In this document: in pieces, positions 53,761 through 64,000 of the stretch
How positions within the stretch are numbered: the stretch's first letter is position 1
How the letters are laid out: the number at the start of each line of letters is the position of its first letter
NCBI RefSeq assembly: GCF_900019265.1
Contig: NZ_CYGX02000069.1
Location: forward strand, 1-64,000
Direction of reading: 5' to 3'
From: Paraburkholderia ribeironis
Lineage (GTDB): Bacteria; Pseudomonadota; Gammaproteobacteria; Burkholderiales; Burkholderiaceae
DNA: 64,000 nt
Position numbers and translations under genes: made by a program
Notes under the pieces: model-generated
What the model was told of the DNA's origin: nothing
The model's database searches: none
The model's input: only the letters and a program-made list of their open reading frames with translations

Positions 53761-54858
53761 TTACACGCCGTTGCGCACATCGACCCGATAAGCCGTCACC
53801 TGCCGGTATGTCGCGCCGGGCCGCAGGATCACCTCTTCCTGCGTGGCCATGTTCACCTGGTTCGGAAAGGCTGCGGCTTCCAGACACAATCCGGCATGCC
53901 GCTGATATCTGGCGCCGGCGCGTCCCAGGTCGCCTTTCAGGAAGTTGCCGCTATAGAACTGTAAGCCGCGTTGATCGGTCGACACGGTCAATTCGCGTCC
54001 GCTGCCGGGGTCGTACGCACAGGCCACCTCGCGCATCGGCCGCGTGCCTTTGGTCGCACCTGTCGTCGTGCCGGCGTCGGATGCATCGCGCAGCACGTAG
54101 CAATGATCGAAGCCGCCGGCCCTCGCCAGTTGCGTATGCGGCCAGTCCAGCCGCGCGCCGATCGGCGCGCTCTGCCTGAAATCGAACGCATTGCCCGCCA
54201 CGTCGGCAAGCCTGCACGGAATCAATGCGGTGTCGACTTCGAAGAATTGCTCCGCATCGATCGACAACACGTGGCCGTGTATGTCGGTGCCCGGCCGGCC
54301 CGCCAGATTGAAGTACGCATGATTCGTCAGATTGAGCGGCGTCGCCGCATCGGTGATCGCCTCGTAGGCGATGGTCAACGTGCCGTCGTCGTCGAGCGAG
54401 TAGCGCACCTGGGTGGTCACGTTGCCCGGAAAACCCGCGTCGCCTTCGGGCGATTCCAGGCGCATCAGCAACGCGCCATTGTCTTCGCTGACGTCCCATA
54501 GCGCGCGATGAAAACCCACCGTGCCGCCATGCAGCAGGTTTGCGCCTTCGTTGCGATCGAGCGTGTATTCGATGCCGTCGAGCGTGAAGCGCGCTTCGGC
54601 AATGCGATTCGCCCAGCGGCCAATCAAACCGCCCATGTAGGTCGTGGCCGCCACATACTCGGCGGGTGTGTCGTAGCCGAGCAGGATGTCGCCGAGACGT
54701 CCGGCGCGATCCGGCGCGTGCCACGACACCAGTGTCGCGCCGAGGTCGCTAATGGCGACTTTCATACCGTGCGCATTGCGAAGCGTGTAGAGCCGGACGC
54801 GATCGCCGCCGTGCAACGTGCCCCACGGCTCAGAAGAAAGTTGTGCGATGCTGTTCAT
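53761..54858 (-). CDS. galM: Aldose 1-epimerase
   Basis: A 365-residue mutarotase that interconverts alpha and beta anomers of aldoses. It carries the catalytic His in NLTNHAYFNL and the catalytic Glu in LCLEAAAFPNQVN near the C-terminus, plus GGLIGRWANRIA and NLLHGG. Located downstream of xylR on the same strand with 33 bases between, it probably serves the adjacent D-xylose pathway by supplying the anomer used by xylose isomerase. Confidence 0.93.
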   Translation of the reverse strand: MNSIAQLSSEPWGTLHGGDRVRLYTLRNAHGMKVAISDLGATLVSWHAPDRAGRLGDILLGYDTPAEYVAATTYMGGLIGRWANRIAEARFTLDGIEYTLDRNEGANLLHGGTVGFHRALWDVSEDNGALLMRLESPEGDAGFPGNVTTQVRYSLDDDGTLTIAYEAITDAATPLNLTNHAYFNLAGRPGTDIHGHVLSIDAEQFFEVDTALIPCRLADVAGNAFDFRQSAPIGARLDWPHTQLARAGGFDHCYVLRDASDAGTTTGATKGTRPMREVACAYDPGSGRELTVSTDQRGLQFYSGNFLKGDLGRAGARYQRHAGLCLEAAAFPNQVNMATQEEVILRPGATYRQVTAYRVDVRNGV

Positions 54859-54891
54859 GTGATCGGTGGAAATAAAAGGGAGAAGGCATGC

Positions 54892-56109
54892 TCAGCCGGC
54901 CGCGGTCGTCGAATTGGCGCGCTCCTGGTATTCGCGCGGCGTGCAGCCCAGTTCGCGGCGAAACACTGCGTACATGTATTGCAGCGACGTGAAGCCGCAA
55001 CGGATCGCCACTTCCGCGCTCGACGCGTCGCGCTTGGCCAGCAGCGCCTTCGCGACGTCGAGCTTGTGCCGCAGGATTTCCTGGTGCACGGTGCACTGCC
55101 GCTCGCGCCGAAAATACTCTTCGAGCGACGAGCGCGACACGCCTACGTAATCGGCCACCTGTTCGGTGCGAATCCCCTGGCATGCGTACTGCCGGATGAA
55201 GTGCCGCGCTCGCATCACGTACGGACTGGCGAGCGGCTGATGCCGGGTCGATTCGAGCACGTTGATGCCGACCGGCGGCACGAGAATGCGTCGCCCTGGA
55301 AAACGCGCGCCGTGCAGCATCTGATGCAGAACGTGCGCGGCGGTGCGGCCCATTTCCTCGGTGCCTTGGATTACCGACGACAGCGGAATGCGCGTCAACG
55401 TACGCGTGAGCGGATCGTTGTCGATGCCGATGATCGCGACCTCCTCGGGCACCGGAATACCCGCGATCAAACATGCTTGCAGCAGATGCCGTGCCCGCGC
55501 GTCGGTCACCGCGATGATGCCGACCGGCTTGGGCAACTGCCGCAGCCAAGTAGTGAGCTGTTCGATCGCCTGGTTCCACGACGGCGCGCTCGTCGACAGG
55601 CCGCGATAGATCTCGCTGTCGATCTGCGCGGCGCTGCGTCCGTCCGCGCTGCGCAGATGGGTGAACGCGAGTTCGCGCTGTTGCGCCCAGCGGTTTTCCT
55701 GCGCTTGCGGCAGGCTGTACAACGCGAAGTGTTCGAGGCCCGAGCCGATCAGATGCGTATAGGCGAGCGACACGAGCTTGCTGTTGTCGGTCGCGATATA
55801 GGGTAAATCCGGAGGGTAGTGCGCCGGATCTTCGAACGACGAGCCGACCGCCACCACCGGCAACCGGCAACCGCGCAGCGCTTCATCGACGGCGGGGTCG
55901 TCGAAGTCCGCGATGATGCCGTCGCCGTCGAAGCGCTCGATGCCCGTTAGCCGGCAGCGAAAATCTTCTTCCAGAAAGAGATCCCATGCGACGCGCGTCG
56001 ACAGCAGATAGTTGCCGATGCCGGTGATGATCTCGCGGTCATAAACCTTGTTCGCGTTGAACAGCAGCGCGATCCGATGGGTCGTCTGTGGTGTTTGCGG
56101 ACGGGTCAT
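54892..56109 (-). CDS. xylR: D-xylose regulator XylR
   Basis: A 405-residue regulator with a LacI-like periplasmic-binding sugar domain (about 10-290) and a C-terminal AraC-type double helix-turn-helix (about 300-400, QVADYVGVSRSSLEEYFRRE and AIRCGFTSLQYMYAVFRRELG). This is the XylR architecture: it binds xylose and activates xyl promoters. It is divergent from xylA across 269 bases that contain tandem 8-bp elements, and probably co-transcribed with galM. Confidence 0.93.
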   Translation of the reverse strand: MTRPQTPQTTHRIALLFNANKVYDREIITGIGNYLLSTRVAWDLFLEEDFRCRLTGIERFDGDGIIADFDDPAVDEALRGCRLPVVAVGSSFEDPAHYPPDLPYIATDNSKLVSLAYTHLIGSGLEHFALYSLPQAQENRWAQQRELAFTHLRSADGRSAAQIDSEIYRGLSTSAPSWNQAIEQLTTWLRQLPKPVGIIAVTDARARHLLQACLIAGIPVPEEVAIIGIDNDPLTRTLTRIPLSSVIQGTEEMGRTAAHVLHQMLHGARFPGRRILVPPVGINVLESTRHQPLASPYVMRARHFIRQYACQGIRTEQVADYVGVSRSSLEEYFRRERQCTVHQEILRHKLDVAKALLAKRDASSAEVAIRCGFTSLQYMYAVFRRELGCTPREYQERANSTTAAG

Positions 56110-56268
56110 GGCGGTGAGCGGCGCGCGTTGCGGGAACCACGCGCCCTTGTCTCCAGGTCGGTGGGCGCCTGACGCGGCGCCGGTTTTTAAGCGTCCGTTA
56201 TTCTAGGCCGCGAATCGTGCGCCGGTGCCAAACAAACGCGCGGGCGGTAAGAAACATCAAGCACGCTG

Positions 56269-56284
56269 CGCAATTTCGCAATTG
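56269..56284. promoter_or_regulatory. Tandem CGCAATT elements upstream of xylA
   Basis: CGCAATTT and CGCAATTG are directly adjacent (56269-56276, 56277-56284), about 95 bases before xylA. Direct repeats are the usual operator form for AraC-type DNA-binding domains, so this is a candidate XylR half-site pair. Confidence 0.4.
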
Positions 56285-56378
56285 CCGATGTACCGCGCAC
56301 GCGGCAGCATGGCGTCACCCTGTGGACCGGCGCGGCGACGCCGCACGGGTTGCGGTGCAACATACACTGGAGACGCCG

Positions 56379-57701
56379 ATGTCTTACTTCGAACACATTC
56401 CCAAGATCCGTTATGAAGGCCCACAATCGGACAACCCGCTTGCGTACCGTCACTACGACAAAAGCAAACGGGTCCTCGGCAAGACGCTCGAAGAACATCT
56501 GCGCATCGCCGTGTGCTACTGGCATACGTTCGTGTGGCCGGGCGTCGATATTTTCGGGCAAGGCACATTCAAGCGTCCCTGGCAGCAAGCCGGCGATGCG
56601 ATGGAGCGGGCGCATCAGAAAGCCGACGCCGCGTTCGAGTTCTTCTCCAGGCTCGGCACGCCCTACTACACCTTTCACGACACCGACGTCGCGCCCGAAG
56701 GTGCGAGCCTGAACGAATACAGCGAGAACTTTGCCCGCATCGCCGACTATCTCGCGCGCAAGCAGCAGGACACCGGCGTCAAACTGCTGTGGGGCACGGC
56801 CAATCTGTTCTCGCATCCACGTTACGCGGCCGGCGCGGCGACCAGTCCCGACCCCGAGATCTTCGCGTATGCCGCGACCCAGGTGCGCCACGCGCTCGAC
56901 GCGACGCAGCGGCTCGGCGGCGAGAACTATGTGTTGTGGGGTGGCCGCGAAGGCTACGACACGCTGCTCAATACCGACCTCGTGCGCGAACGCGAGCAAC
57001 TCGCCCGCTTCCTGCACATGGTGGTCGACCATGCGCAGAAAATCGGCTTCAAGGGCTCGCTCCTGATCGAACCGAAGCCGCAGGAGCCGACCAAGCATCA
57101 ATACGATTATGACGTTGCGACCGTGCACGGCTTCCTGCTGCAACACGGACTCGACAAGGCCATCCGCGTGAACATCGAGGCCAATCATGCGACGCTCGCG
57201 GGCCACTCGTTTCATCACGAGATCGCGACTGCGTACGCGCTCGGGATTTTCGGCAGCGTCGACGCCAATCGCGGCGATCCGCAAAACGGTTGGGACACCG
57301 ATCAGTTCCCGAATAGCGTCGAAGAACTGACACTGGCGTTCTACGAGATCCTCAGACACGGCGGCTTCACGACGGGCGGCATGAACTTCGACTCGAAGGT
57401 GCGGCGGCAAAGCGTCGATCCGGAAGATCTGTTCTACGGCCACATCGGTGCGATCGATAACCTCGCGCTTGCCGTCGAGCGCGCGGCGGTGCTGATCGAA
57501 AACGATCGTCTCGAGCAGTTCAAACGTCAACGCTATGCGGGCTGGAACGCGGAGTTCGGCCGCAAGATCCTCGCGGGCGACTATGCACTGTCCACTCTGG
57601 CCGACGATGCGTTGGCGCGCGGTCTCAATCCGCAGCACGCAAGCGGTCAGCAGGAGCGGATGGAGAACATCGTCAATCAGGCAATTTATAGCGGACGCTG
57701 A
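56379..57701 (+). CDS. xylA: Xylose isomerase
   Basis: A 440-residue type II xylose isomerase converting D-xylose to D-xylulose. The catalytic His100 and Asp103 (FHDTD), the WGGREGY signature and the metal-binding [15 protein letters not shown] stretch are intact, and the length is usual. GGAG 7 bases before the ATG at 56379 sets the start; codons to 56217 are not family-like. xylF follows 111 bases downstream. No xylulokinase gene lies within the window. Confidence 0.97.
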   Translation: MSYFEHIPKIRYEGPQSDNPLAYRHYDKSKRVLGKTLEEHLRIAVCYWHTFVWPGVDIFGQGTFKRPWQQAGDAMERAHQKADAAFEFFSRLGTPYYTFHDTDVAPEGASLNEYSENFARIADYLARKQQDTGVKLLWGTANLFSHPRYAAGAATSPDPEIFAYAATQVRHALDATQRLGGENYVLWGGREGYDTLLNTDLVREREQLARFLHMVVDHAQKIGFKGSLLIEPKPQEPTKHQYDYDVATVHGFLLQHGLDKAIRVNIEANHATLAGHSFHHEIATAYALGIFGSVDANRGDPQNGWDTDQFPNSVEELTLAFYEILRHGGFTTGGMNFDSKVRRQSVDPEDLFYGHIGAIDNLALAVERAAVLIENDRLEQFKRQRYAGWNAEFGRKILAGDYALSTLADDALARGLNPQHASGQQERMENIVNQAIYSGR

Positions 57702-57812
57702 AACGCATCCGGTGTATGCAACAGGAGCTGCAAGCTTCGTAGAAGAATCGTGCGACTACGCTGATCGCGCAAAACAATCCGGTATTCCGGCTATCACAAG
57801 AAGGAGACAGAG

Positions 57813-58841
57813 ATGAAATTCGCTACGCGTCGTAACGTACTGAGCTCGCTGGTGTGTGGAGCGGTGCTCGCCAGTCTTTCGCTTGCCGCGCCGCTCGCGC
57901 ATGCCAGCAAGGATCATCCGGAAATCGGCTTCTGTATCGACGATCTGCGTGTCGAACGGTGGTCGCGCGATCGCGACTACTTTGTGGCCGCAGCGGAGAA
58001 GCTCGGCGCGAAAGTATCGGTGCAATCCGCCGACGCAAGCGAGGAGCGCCAGATTTCGCAGATCGAAAACCTGATCTCGCGCGGCGTCGATGTGATCGTG
58101 ATCGTGCCGTTCAATTCGAAGACGCTCGGCAACGTGGTCGCCGAGGCGAAGAAAGCGGGCATCAAGGTGGTCTCGTATGACCGTCTGATTCTCGACGCCG
58201 ATGTGGACGGCTATATCTCCTTCGACAACGAGAAGGTCGGCGAATTGCAGGCGCAAGGCGTCTACAACGCGCAGCCGAAGGGCAACTATTTCCTGCTCGG
58301 CGGCGCGCCGACCGACAACAATGCGAAGATGCTGCGCGAAGGTCAGCTGAAGGTGCTCAAGCCTGCGATCGACAAGGGTGACATCAAGGTGGTCGGGCAG
58401 CAGTGGGTGCCTGAGTGGAGCGCGTCGACCGCGCTGCGGATCGTCGAAGATGCGCTGACGGCCAACAACAACAAGATCGACGCGATCGTTGCGTCGAACG
58501 ACGGCACTGCGGGCGGCGCGATCCAGGCGCTGGCCGCGCAGCACATGGCGGGCAAGGTGCCGGTGTCGGGTCAGGACGCGGACCTCGCGGCGGTGAAGCG
58601 CGTGATCGCCGGAACGCAGACCATGACCGTGTACAAACCGCTGAAGCTGATTGCCGGCGAAGCGGCGAAACTCTCGGTGGCGCTCGCGAAGGGCGACAAG
58701 CCCGCCTATAACGCGCAATACGACAACGGCAAGAAGAAGGTCGACACGGTGCTGCTGCAACCCACGTTGCTGACCAAGAGCAATGTCGATGTGGTCGTCA
58801 AGGACGGCTTCTATAGCCAGGCCCAGCTCGCGAGCCAATGA
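57813..58841 (+). CDS. xylF: D-xylose ABC transporter, periplasmic binding protein
   Basis: A 342-residue substrate-binding protein of the ribose/xylose class. A signal peptide with an RR pair (MKFATRRNVLSSLVCGAVLA... ending AHA) is followed by the binding core with IGFCIDDLRVERWSRDRDYF and SYDRLI, VASNDGTAGGAIQAL, typical of XylF. AAGGAG sits close to the ATG. It delivers D-xylose to XylGH. Confidence 0.96.
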   Translation: MKFATRRNVLSSLVCGAVLASLSLAAPLAHASKDHPEIGFCIDDLRVERWSRDRDYFVAAAEKLGAKVSVQSADASEERQISQIENLISRGVDVIVIVPFNSKTLGNVVAEAKKAGIKVVSYDRLILDADVDGYISFDNEKVGELQAQGVYNAQPKGNYFLLGGAPTDNNAKMLREGQLKVLKPAIDKGDIKVVGQQWVPEWSASTALRIVEDALTANNNKIDAIVASNDGTAGGAIQALAAQHMAGKVPVSGQDADLAAVKRVIAGTQTMTVYKPLKLIAGEAAKLSVALAKGDKPAYNAQYDNGKKKVDTVLLQPTLLTKSNVDVVVKDGFYSQAQLASQ

Positions 58842-58923
58842 GCGTAACGTGTGCGCGGCGGACTGCGGTGCGTGTCGTGCGCATCGCGAGGCCCGCTGCG
58901 CGCCTTGCACCGAGGCATAGCGA

Positions 58924-60483
58924 ATGACGCAACCTCTACTGACGATGCGCGGCATCGTCAAAGCCTTTTCCGGCGTGAAAGCGCTCGACGGCATCGACCT
59001 GACGGTCGCACCGGGCGAATGCGTGGGCCTGTGCGGCGAGAACGGCGCGGGCAAGTCGACGCTGATGAAAGTGCTGTCCGGCGTGTACCCGCACGGTACC
59101 TGGGATGGCGAAATAAGCTGGGAAGGCGAGCCGCTGAAGGCGGCCAGCGTGCGCGACACGGAACGCGCCGGCATCATCATCATTCACCAGGAATTGATGC
59201 TGGTGCCAGAGTTGTCGGTGGCGGAGAACATCTTTCTCGGCAATGAGATCACGCTGCCCGGCGGCCGCATGAATTATGCGGCCATGTACCAGCGCGCCGA
59301 CGAACTGCTGCGTGAACTCGGCATCAGCGGAATCAATGCCGCGCAGCCAGTCATGAATTACGGCGGCGGCCATCAGCAACTGATCGAGATCGCGAAAGCG
59401 CTGAACAAGCGCGCCAAGCTGCTGATTCTGGATGAACCGTCGTCGTCGCTGAGCGCGTCGGAAATCGCCAATCTGCTCGACATCGTGCGCGACCTGAAGC
59501 GGCGCGGCATTGCCTGCGTGTACATTTCGCACAAGCTCGACGAGGTGGCGGCGGTATGCGACACGATCAGCGTGATTCGCGATGGCCGTCACGTCGCGAC
59601 CGAGCCGATGCGCGCGCTCACCACCGACCGCATCATCTCGCTGATGGTGGGCCGCGAGATCAAGAACCTGTTTCCGCGTGAGCCGCATCCGATCGGCGAC
59701 GTGATCTTCGAAGCGCGCCACGTCACCTGTTTCGATGTGACCAATCCGCGCCGCAAGCGCGTGGACGACGTGTCGTTTGCGTTGCGGCATGGCGAGATTC
59801 TCGGTGTGGCCGGTCTGGTGGGCGCGGGTCGCACGGAGTTGATGCAGGCGATTTTTGGCGCGTATCCCGGCGTGAGCGAGGCAACCGTCGTGATGGACGG
59901 CAAGCCGCTAAAGATTCGCGGAGCCGACGATGCGATTCGCGCGGGCATCGCGATGGTGCCGGAAGATCGCAAACGCCACGGCATCGTGCCGGGGCTGAGC
60001 GTCGGGCACAACATCACGCTCGCGGTGTTGCAGCGTTTCGCATCGGGCGGGCGGATCGACTCCGCCGCCGAACTCGACACGATCCACACGGAAATGAAGC
60101 GGCTGTCGGTGCGCGCCGCGCATCCGATGCTGTCGATAGCGAGCCTGTCGGGCGGCAATCAACAGAAGGCCGTGCTCACGCGCATGCTGCTGACCGATCC
60201 GAAGGTGCTGATTCTCGATGAACCGACGCGCGGTGTCGATGTCGGCGCGAAGTACGAAATTTACAAGCTGATTTTCCAACTGGCGCAGCGCGGCATGTCG
60301 ATCGTGATGGTGTCGTCCGAATTGCCGGAAGTGCTCGGCATCAGCGATCGCGTGCTGGTGATCGGCGAAGGCGAGTTGCGCGGCGACTTCGTCAACGATG
60401 CTCTCACGCAGGAGGACATACTCGGCGCCGCGATCCGTCCCGTGCAGCTATCCCCGAACCCAACCGCAGTGAGTGCCGCATGA
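58924..60483 (+). CDS. xylG: D-xylose ABC transporter, ATP-binding protein
   Basis: A 519-residue tandem ABC ATPase. The first domain has Walker [10 protein letters not shown] (38-46) and an [16 protein letters not shown] signature; the second has the degenerate [13 protein letters not shown]-loop and an [15 protein letters not shown] signature, as usual for sugar importers of the CUT2 type. It overlaps xylH by 4 bases (ATGA). Confidence 0.97.
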   Translation: MTQPLLTMRGIVKAFSGVKALDGIDLTVAPGECVGLCGENGAGKSTLMKVLSGVYPHGTWDGEISWEGEPLKAASVRDTERAGIIIIHQELMLVPELSVAENIFLGNEITLPGGRMNYAAMYQRADELLRELGISGINAAQPVMNYGGGHQQLIEIAKALNKRAKLLILDEPSSSLSASEIANLLDIVRDLKRRGIACVYISHKLDEVAAVCDTISVIRDGRHVATEPMRALTTDRIISLMVGREIKNLFPREPHPIGDVIFEARHVTCFDVTNPRRKRVDDVSFALRHGEILGVAGLVGAGRTELMQAIFGAYPGVSEATVVMDGKPLKIRGADDAIRAGIAMVPEDRKRHGIVPGLSVGHNITLAVLQRFASGGRIDSAAELDTIHTEMKRLSVRAAHPMLSIASLSGGNQQKAVLTRMLLTDPKVLILDEPTRGVDVGAKYEIYKLIFQLAQRGMSIVMVSSELPEVLGISDRVLVIGEGELRGDFVNDALTQEDILGAAIRPVQLSPNPTAVSAA

Positions 60484-61679
60484 CGCCCGACGTTACTTCC
60501 CAACGCGCCGACAATACCGTGCCGCGAGGCGCATTCGGCGGCTCGCAACGTATTCAGCAACTGTTCGCGCGCTACAAGATTCTTGCGTTGCTGATCGCCG
60601 TGGCCGTGATCTGGATTTTCTTTTCGGCGCTCACGCACGGCGCGTTCGTCACGCCGCGCAATCTGTCGAACCTGCTGCGGCAGATGTCGATTACGGGCAT
60701 GCTCGCATGTGGCATGGTGTTCGTGATCATCGCCGGCGAGATCGATCTGTCGGTCGGCTCGCTGCTCGGCTTGCTCGGCGGCGTGGCGGCGATCCTCGAC
60801 GTCAACCGGCACTGGCCGATCGGCGTCACCGTGCCGGCGGTGATGCTGCTCGGGGTCGCGGTCGGCTTGTTCAATGGCTGGTGGTCGACGTATCGGCGTG
60901 TGCCTTCGTTCATCGTCGGGCTGGGCGGCATGCTCGCGTATCGCGGCATTCTGCTTGGCGTGACCGGCGGTTCGACGATCGCGCCGGTATCGGACAGTTT
61001 CGTGTTCGTCGGCCAGGGCTACCTGCCGCGCTTCGCGGGCGATACGCTCGCGGTGGTGCTGTTTGTGCTGCTCGCGTTCCTGACGATACGGCAGCGCGCC
61101 AACCGCCAGCGCTATCAGTTGCGGGTGGTGCCGATCTGGCAGGACGTCGCGAAGGTGGTCGGCGCGGGCGCGATTCTGGCCGGCTTCGTCGCCACGCTCG
61201 ACCGTTACGGCGGCATTCCGGTGCCGGTTCTGCTGCTGCTCGCGCTGCTGGGAATCTTCACGTGGATCGCGACGCAGACGGTATTCGGCAGGCGCATCTA
61301 TGCGGTGGGTTCGAACCTCGAAGCGACGCGGCTCTCGGGTGTCAATACCAACCGCGTGAAGCTCGCGATCTTCGCGCTGATGGGACTGATGTGCGCATTC
61401 GCCGGGATCGTCAACACGGCGCGGCTCGCGGCAGGCTCGCCGTCGGCCGGCTCGATGGGCGAACTCGATGCGATCGCCGCGTGCTTTATCGGCGGCACGT
61501 CGATGCGCGGCGGCTCCGGCACGGTGTACGGCGCATTGATCGGCGCGCTGGTGATGGCAAGCCTCGATAACGGCATGTCGATGCTCGATGTCGACGCCTA
61601 TTGGCAAATGATCGTGAAGGGCGGCATTCTGGTGCTAGCAGTGTGGATTGATGTCATGTCGGGATCGAACCGGCGATGA
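60480..61679 (+). CDS. xylH: D-xylose ABC transporter, permease
   Basis: A 399-residue inner-membrane permease of the CUT2 family with about ten hydrophobic segments, including the [16 protein letters not shown] and [26 protein letters not shown] loops that contact the ATPase. Last gene of xylAFGH, coupled to xylG by a 4-base overlap. Confidence 0.97.
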   Translation: MTPDVTSQRADNTVPRGAFGGSQRIQQLFARYKILALLIAVAVIWIFFSALTHGAFVTPRNLSNLLRQMSITGMLACGMVFVIIAGEIDLSVGSLLGLLGGVAAILDVNRHWPIGVTVPAVMLLGVAVGLFNGWWSTYRRVPSFIVGLGGMLAYRGILLGVTGGSTIAPVSDSFVFVGQGYLPRFAGDTLAVVLFVLLAFLTIRQRANRQRYQLRVVPIWQDVAKVVGAGAILAGFVATLDRYGGIPVPVLLLLALLGIFTWIATQTVFGRRIYAVGSNLEATRLSGVNTNRVKLAIFALMGLMCAFAGIVNTARLAAGSPSAGSMGELDAIAACFIGGTSMRGGSGTVYGALIGALVMASLDNGMSMLDVDAYWQMIVKGGILVLAVWIDVMSGSNRR

Positions 61680-61695
61680 ATTGAGACGCACGCGA

Positions 61696-61721
61696 GGTGC
61701 GCCGGTCGACACCGGCGCACC
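61696..61721 (+). terminator. Stem-loop after xylH
   Basis: GGTGCGCCGGT-CGAC-ACCGGCGCACC, an 11-bp perfect stem 16 bases after the xylH stop. No U-tract follows. Confidence 0.55.
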
Positions 61722-61932
61722 CATCCCTGCCACATTTAATGAAACGCCCCACGACTCCCTGCGCCGGACCTATCCCCTTCATCGCCCCGCCCCACGGCCG
61801 TCTGACCTGACCACGCGAATTTAAGTCTCCCGGCCGCCTGTCCGTCTTATTACTATTCCGCCAAAAGCACAGTCAGGCGGTCTGGCGTTTTCGCAGCTTC
61901 CCCGTCGACGTGCAAGCTGACCGAGCCATCTC

Positions 61933-64000
61933 ATGTTAAAGCGCAGAACCTTCCTGCTAGGCGGCGCCAGTGCAGTAGGCGCATTGCTGGTCGGTTGGTC
62001 GGTGTGGCCGCCGAGGGAGCGGCTGAACACGTCGACGCCGCTGCCGACGCAAGGCTCGCAAACGGCGCTCAATGGGTGGGTCAAGATCGCCGCCGACAAC
62101 AGCGTGACGATCATGATGTGCAAGGCGGAGATGGGACAGGGCGTGCACACCGGTCTGGCGATGTTGCTTGCCGAAGAGCTGGATGCCGACTGGTCGCAGG
62201 TGCGCGTGGAAGAAGCGCCGATCGACAGAATCTACAACAGCGTGCAGGCCATCGTCGACGACCTGCCGTTTCGCCCGGACGACGAAGGCGTCGTGAAGCG
62301 CGCAACGGTCTGGCTCACCCGCAAAGCAGTGCGGGAAGCGGGCACGATGATGACGGGCGGCTCGTCGAGCATCAACGATCTCTATACGCCGATGCGCGAG
62401 GCCGGCGCCTCGGCGCGTGCGATGCTGATCAGCGCGGCGGCGGCGCAATGGCACGTGCCACCCGGCGAATGCCGCGCCGAAAGCGGCTACGTGCTGCATG
62501 CGTCAGGACATCGGGCGAGCTTCGGCGAACTGTCTTCGCTGGCCGCGCAACAGGCGCTGCCGCGCAAGGTGACGCTGAAGGATCCCGCCGACTTCAAGCT
62601 GATCGGCCGACCGCTGCACCGGCTCGAAGCGGCGTCGAAGATCAATGGTACGGCGCGCTTCGGCATCGACGCGCTGCCCGACGGCCTCATCTATGCGAGC
62701 GTCGTGATGTGCCCGACGCTCGGCGGCACGGTCGCCGCTTTCGACGCGACGCCCGCCCAAACCATGCGGGGTTTCATCAAGGCGTTGGTTGTCGCGCCAT
62801 ACAGCGGCGGGACGGGCGGTGTCGCGGTAATCGCGGACAATCCGTTTCGCGCGATGAACGCGGTCGAGGCGATCAAGGTGGATTGGCGCCACGGCCCTGC
62901 CGCGAGCGTATCGAGCGCGGACGTGGACCGCCGCCTCGCGCAGGCGCTCGAGGCCCGCGACGGCCACGCTTACTTTAGCCGCGGTGACGTCGATGTCGCG
63001 ATGAGCCGCGCGGCGCACACGATCAGCGCCGAGTATCACGCGGCGTATCTCGCGCATGGCGCGGTCGAGCCGCTCAACTGCACCGTGCAGGTCGCGGACG
63101 GCGCGGCTACCGTCTGGGTCTCCACGCAAATGCCCGGGCTTGCGCAACATCACGTGGCAAAAGTACTGGACCTCGACGTCGACAAGGTCGACGTGCAATC
63201 GCAATTGCTCGGCGGCGCATTCGGGCGGCGCCTGGAACTCGATTTCATCGCGCAGGCCGCGGCGATTGCGCGCGAGAGCGGCGGCCGTCCCGTGCAAACC
63301 ATCTGGTCGCGCGCAGAGGACTTCACGCATGACTTTTATCGACCGGCGTGCGTGGCGCGGCTCGAGGCCGGTCTAGATGAGGACGGCAAACTGGTGGCAT
63401 GGCATAGCGAATCGGCCGGTCAGGCGATCGTGCCTGAGGCGCTCGCGCGCTACTACGGCGTGCCACGCATTCCGATCGACAAGACCACGTGCGAAGGCGC
63501 ATTCGATCAACCGTACGAATGGCCCGCCGCACGCGTCGCGCACAAGATCGTTGAGTTGCCGGTGCCGGTCGGCTTCTGGCGCTCCGTCGGTCATTCGCAT
63601 CAGGCGTTTTTCACCGAGTGCTTCACCGATGAACTTGCCGTCGCCGCCGGCCGGGACCCGATCGCGTTTCGCGCGGCGCTGCTCGCGCAGCATCCGCGCC
63701 ATCTGGCGGTGTTGCAGCGGGTCGCCGTGTTATCGGATTGGGCGCACTCGCTCAGCAAGGCCGCCGACGGCGCACCGCGCGCACGCGGCGTCGCGTTGCA
63801 TGAAGCATTCGGCAGCGTCGTCGCGCAAGTGGCGGAGGTGTCGCTCGGGCCGAACAAGCAGATTCGCGTGCATCGGGTGGTGTGTGTGATCGATTGCGGC
63901 TTGCCGGTCAATCCGAACCTGATCCGTCAGCAGATGGAGGGGGGCATCGTGTTCGGCTTGTCGGCCGCGTTGCAGGACGAGATCACGATCGTCAATGGCC
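61933..64000 (+). CDS. Molybdopterin-binding oxidoreductase subunit (xanthine dehydrogenase family), partial
   Basis: An open frame running off the window (689 codons seen). It begins MLKRRTFLLGGASAVGALLV, a Tat signal (K-R-R-T-F-L-L), so the protein is exported folded. The rest matches the large subunit of xanthine-dehydrogenase-type aldehyde oxidoreductases of the isoquinoline 1-oxidoreductase beta (IorB) branch: KAEMGQGVHTGLAMLLAEEL, INGTARFGID, LLGGAFGRRLELDF and the VGFWRSVGHSHQAFFTECF region that holds molybdopterin. A small [2Fe-2S] subunit is not seen upstream and may lie beyond the window. Substrate unknown. Confidence 0.88.
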   Translation, partial: MLKRRTFLLGGASAVGALLVGWSVWPPRERLNTSTPLPTQGSQTALNGWVKIAADNSVTIMMCKAEMGQGVHTGLAMLLAEELDADWSQVRVEEAPIDRIYNSVQAIVDDLPFRPDDEGVVKRATVWLTRKAVREAGTMMTGGSSSINDLYTPMREAGASARAMLISAAAAQWHVPPGECRAESGYVLHASGHRASFGELSSLAAQQALPRKVTLKDPADFKLIGRPLHRLEAASKINGTARFGIDALPDGLIYASVVMCPTLGGTVAAFDATPAQTMRGFIKALVVAPYSGGTGGVAVIADNPFRAMNAVEAIKVDWRHGPAASVSSADVDRRLAQALEARDGHAYFSRGDVDVAMSRAAHTISAEYHAAYLAHGAVEPLNCTVQVADGAATVWVSTQMPGLAQHHVAKVLDLDVDKVDVQSQLLGGAFGRRLELDFIAQAAAIARESGGRPVQTIWSRAEDFTHDFYRPACVARLEAGLDEDGKLVAWHSESAGQAIVPEALARYYGVPRIPIDKTTCEGAFDQPYEWPAARVAHKIVELPVPVGFWRSVGHSHQAFFTECFTDELAVAAGRDPIAFRAALLAQHPRHLAVLQRVAVLSDWAHSLSKAADGAPRARGVALHEAFGSVVAQVAEVSLGPNKQIRVHRVVCVIDCGLPVNPNLIRQQMEGGIVFGLSAALQDEITIVNG

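Noticed and set aside
61995-62978. A 327-codon plus-strand frame near the window end
   Set aside because: It is out of frame with the Tat-signal-bearing molybdopterin subunit starting at 61933, whose conserved motifs run through the same bases.
1-64000. CRISPR arrays, prophage or integrative element boundaries
   Set aside because: No regularly spaced direct repeats, integrase, phage structural gene or duplicated tRNA end was seen.

Overview
The window is high-GC (except a few AT-richer control regions) and reads as chromosomal DNA of a Burkholderia sensu lato bacterium, most likely a Paraburkholderia. The reasons are gene families and orders typical of that group: a BPSS1780-type membrane protein beside homoserine kinase and a DUF2782 protein near polA, a DUF3563 microprotein, xseB-ispA-dxs-folE2, rpsU-yqeY-dnaG-rpoD, pcaHG with divergent pcaQ, a DUF4148 protein and a Gram-negative trimeric porin. 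No plasmid, phage or CRISPR hallmark is visible. Species assignment is inference.

Layout. 1-6.7 kb is patchy: a small orphan CDS, an alpha/beta hydrolase with an in-frame GAAGCG microsatellite, modE, a PAP2 phosphatase, a PHB-depolymerase-like esterase, a DUF3563 protein and a decayed stretch with a photolyase fragment. 6.7-20.5 kb holds ohr/ohrR with a clear operator, BPSS1780-thrB, DUF2782, AMP nucleosidase, a LOG-family protein back to back with polA, a type II NADH dehydrogenase, a Tat-exported dienelactone-hydrolase-like protein, a rhodanese and a Rieske oxygenase. 20.7-33.1 kb is a core block: xseB-ispA-dxs (isoprenoid supply), folE2, tsaD, an HI0933 flavoprotein, then the macromolecular synthesis operon rpsU-yqeY-dnaG-rpoD, followed by an unusual CAU tRNA gene.

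33.4-38.7 kb is the most intriguing locus: a 1151-residue zinc-ribbon/class III adenylate cyclase/AAA ATPase/TPR protein, followed on the same strand by a patatin-like phospholipase and a small HD phosphohydrolase, directly downstream of the tRNA. The combination of nucleotide cyclase, lipase and hydrolase resembles the logic of cyclic-nucleotide defence or signalling systems, but a housekeeping role is equally possible. 38.7-42.4 kb has a 1.2-kb gene-poor region with a possible small RNA or microprotein, strong dyads, a full porin, a decayed second porin and a lone DUF4096 transposase-like protein.

42.4-64 kb is catabolic: a Crp/Fnr regulator divergent from an acyl-CoA synthetase, a cold-shock protein, a LysE exporter, pcaHG/pcaQ (protocatechuate ring cleavage), an HPPD, an XRE-cupin regulator, a PEP-mutase/isocitrate-lyase protein, and a D-xylose cluster (galM, xylR, divergent xylA-xylFGH). 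The window ends inside a Tat-dependent molybdopterin-binding oxidoreductase subunit.
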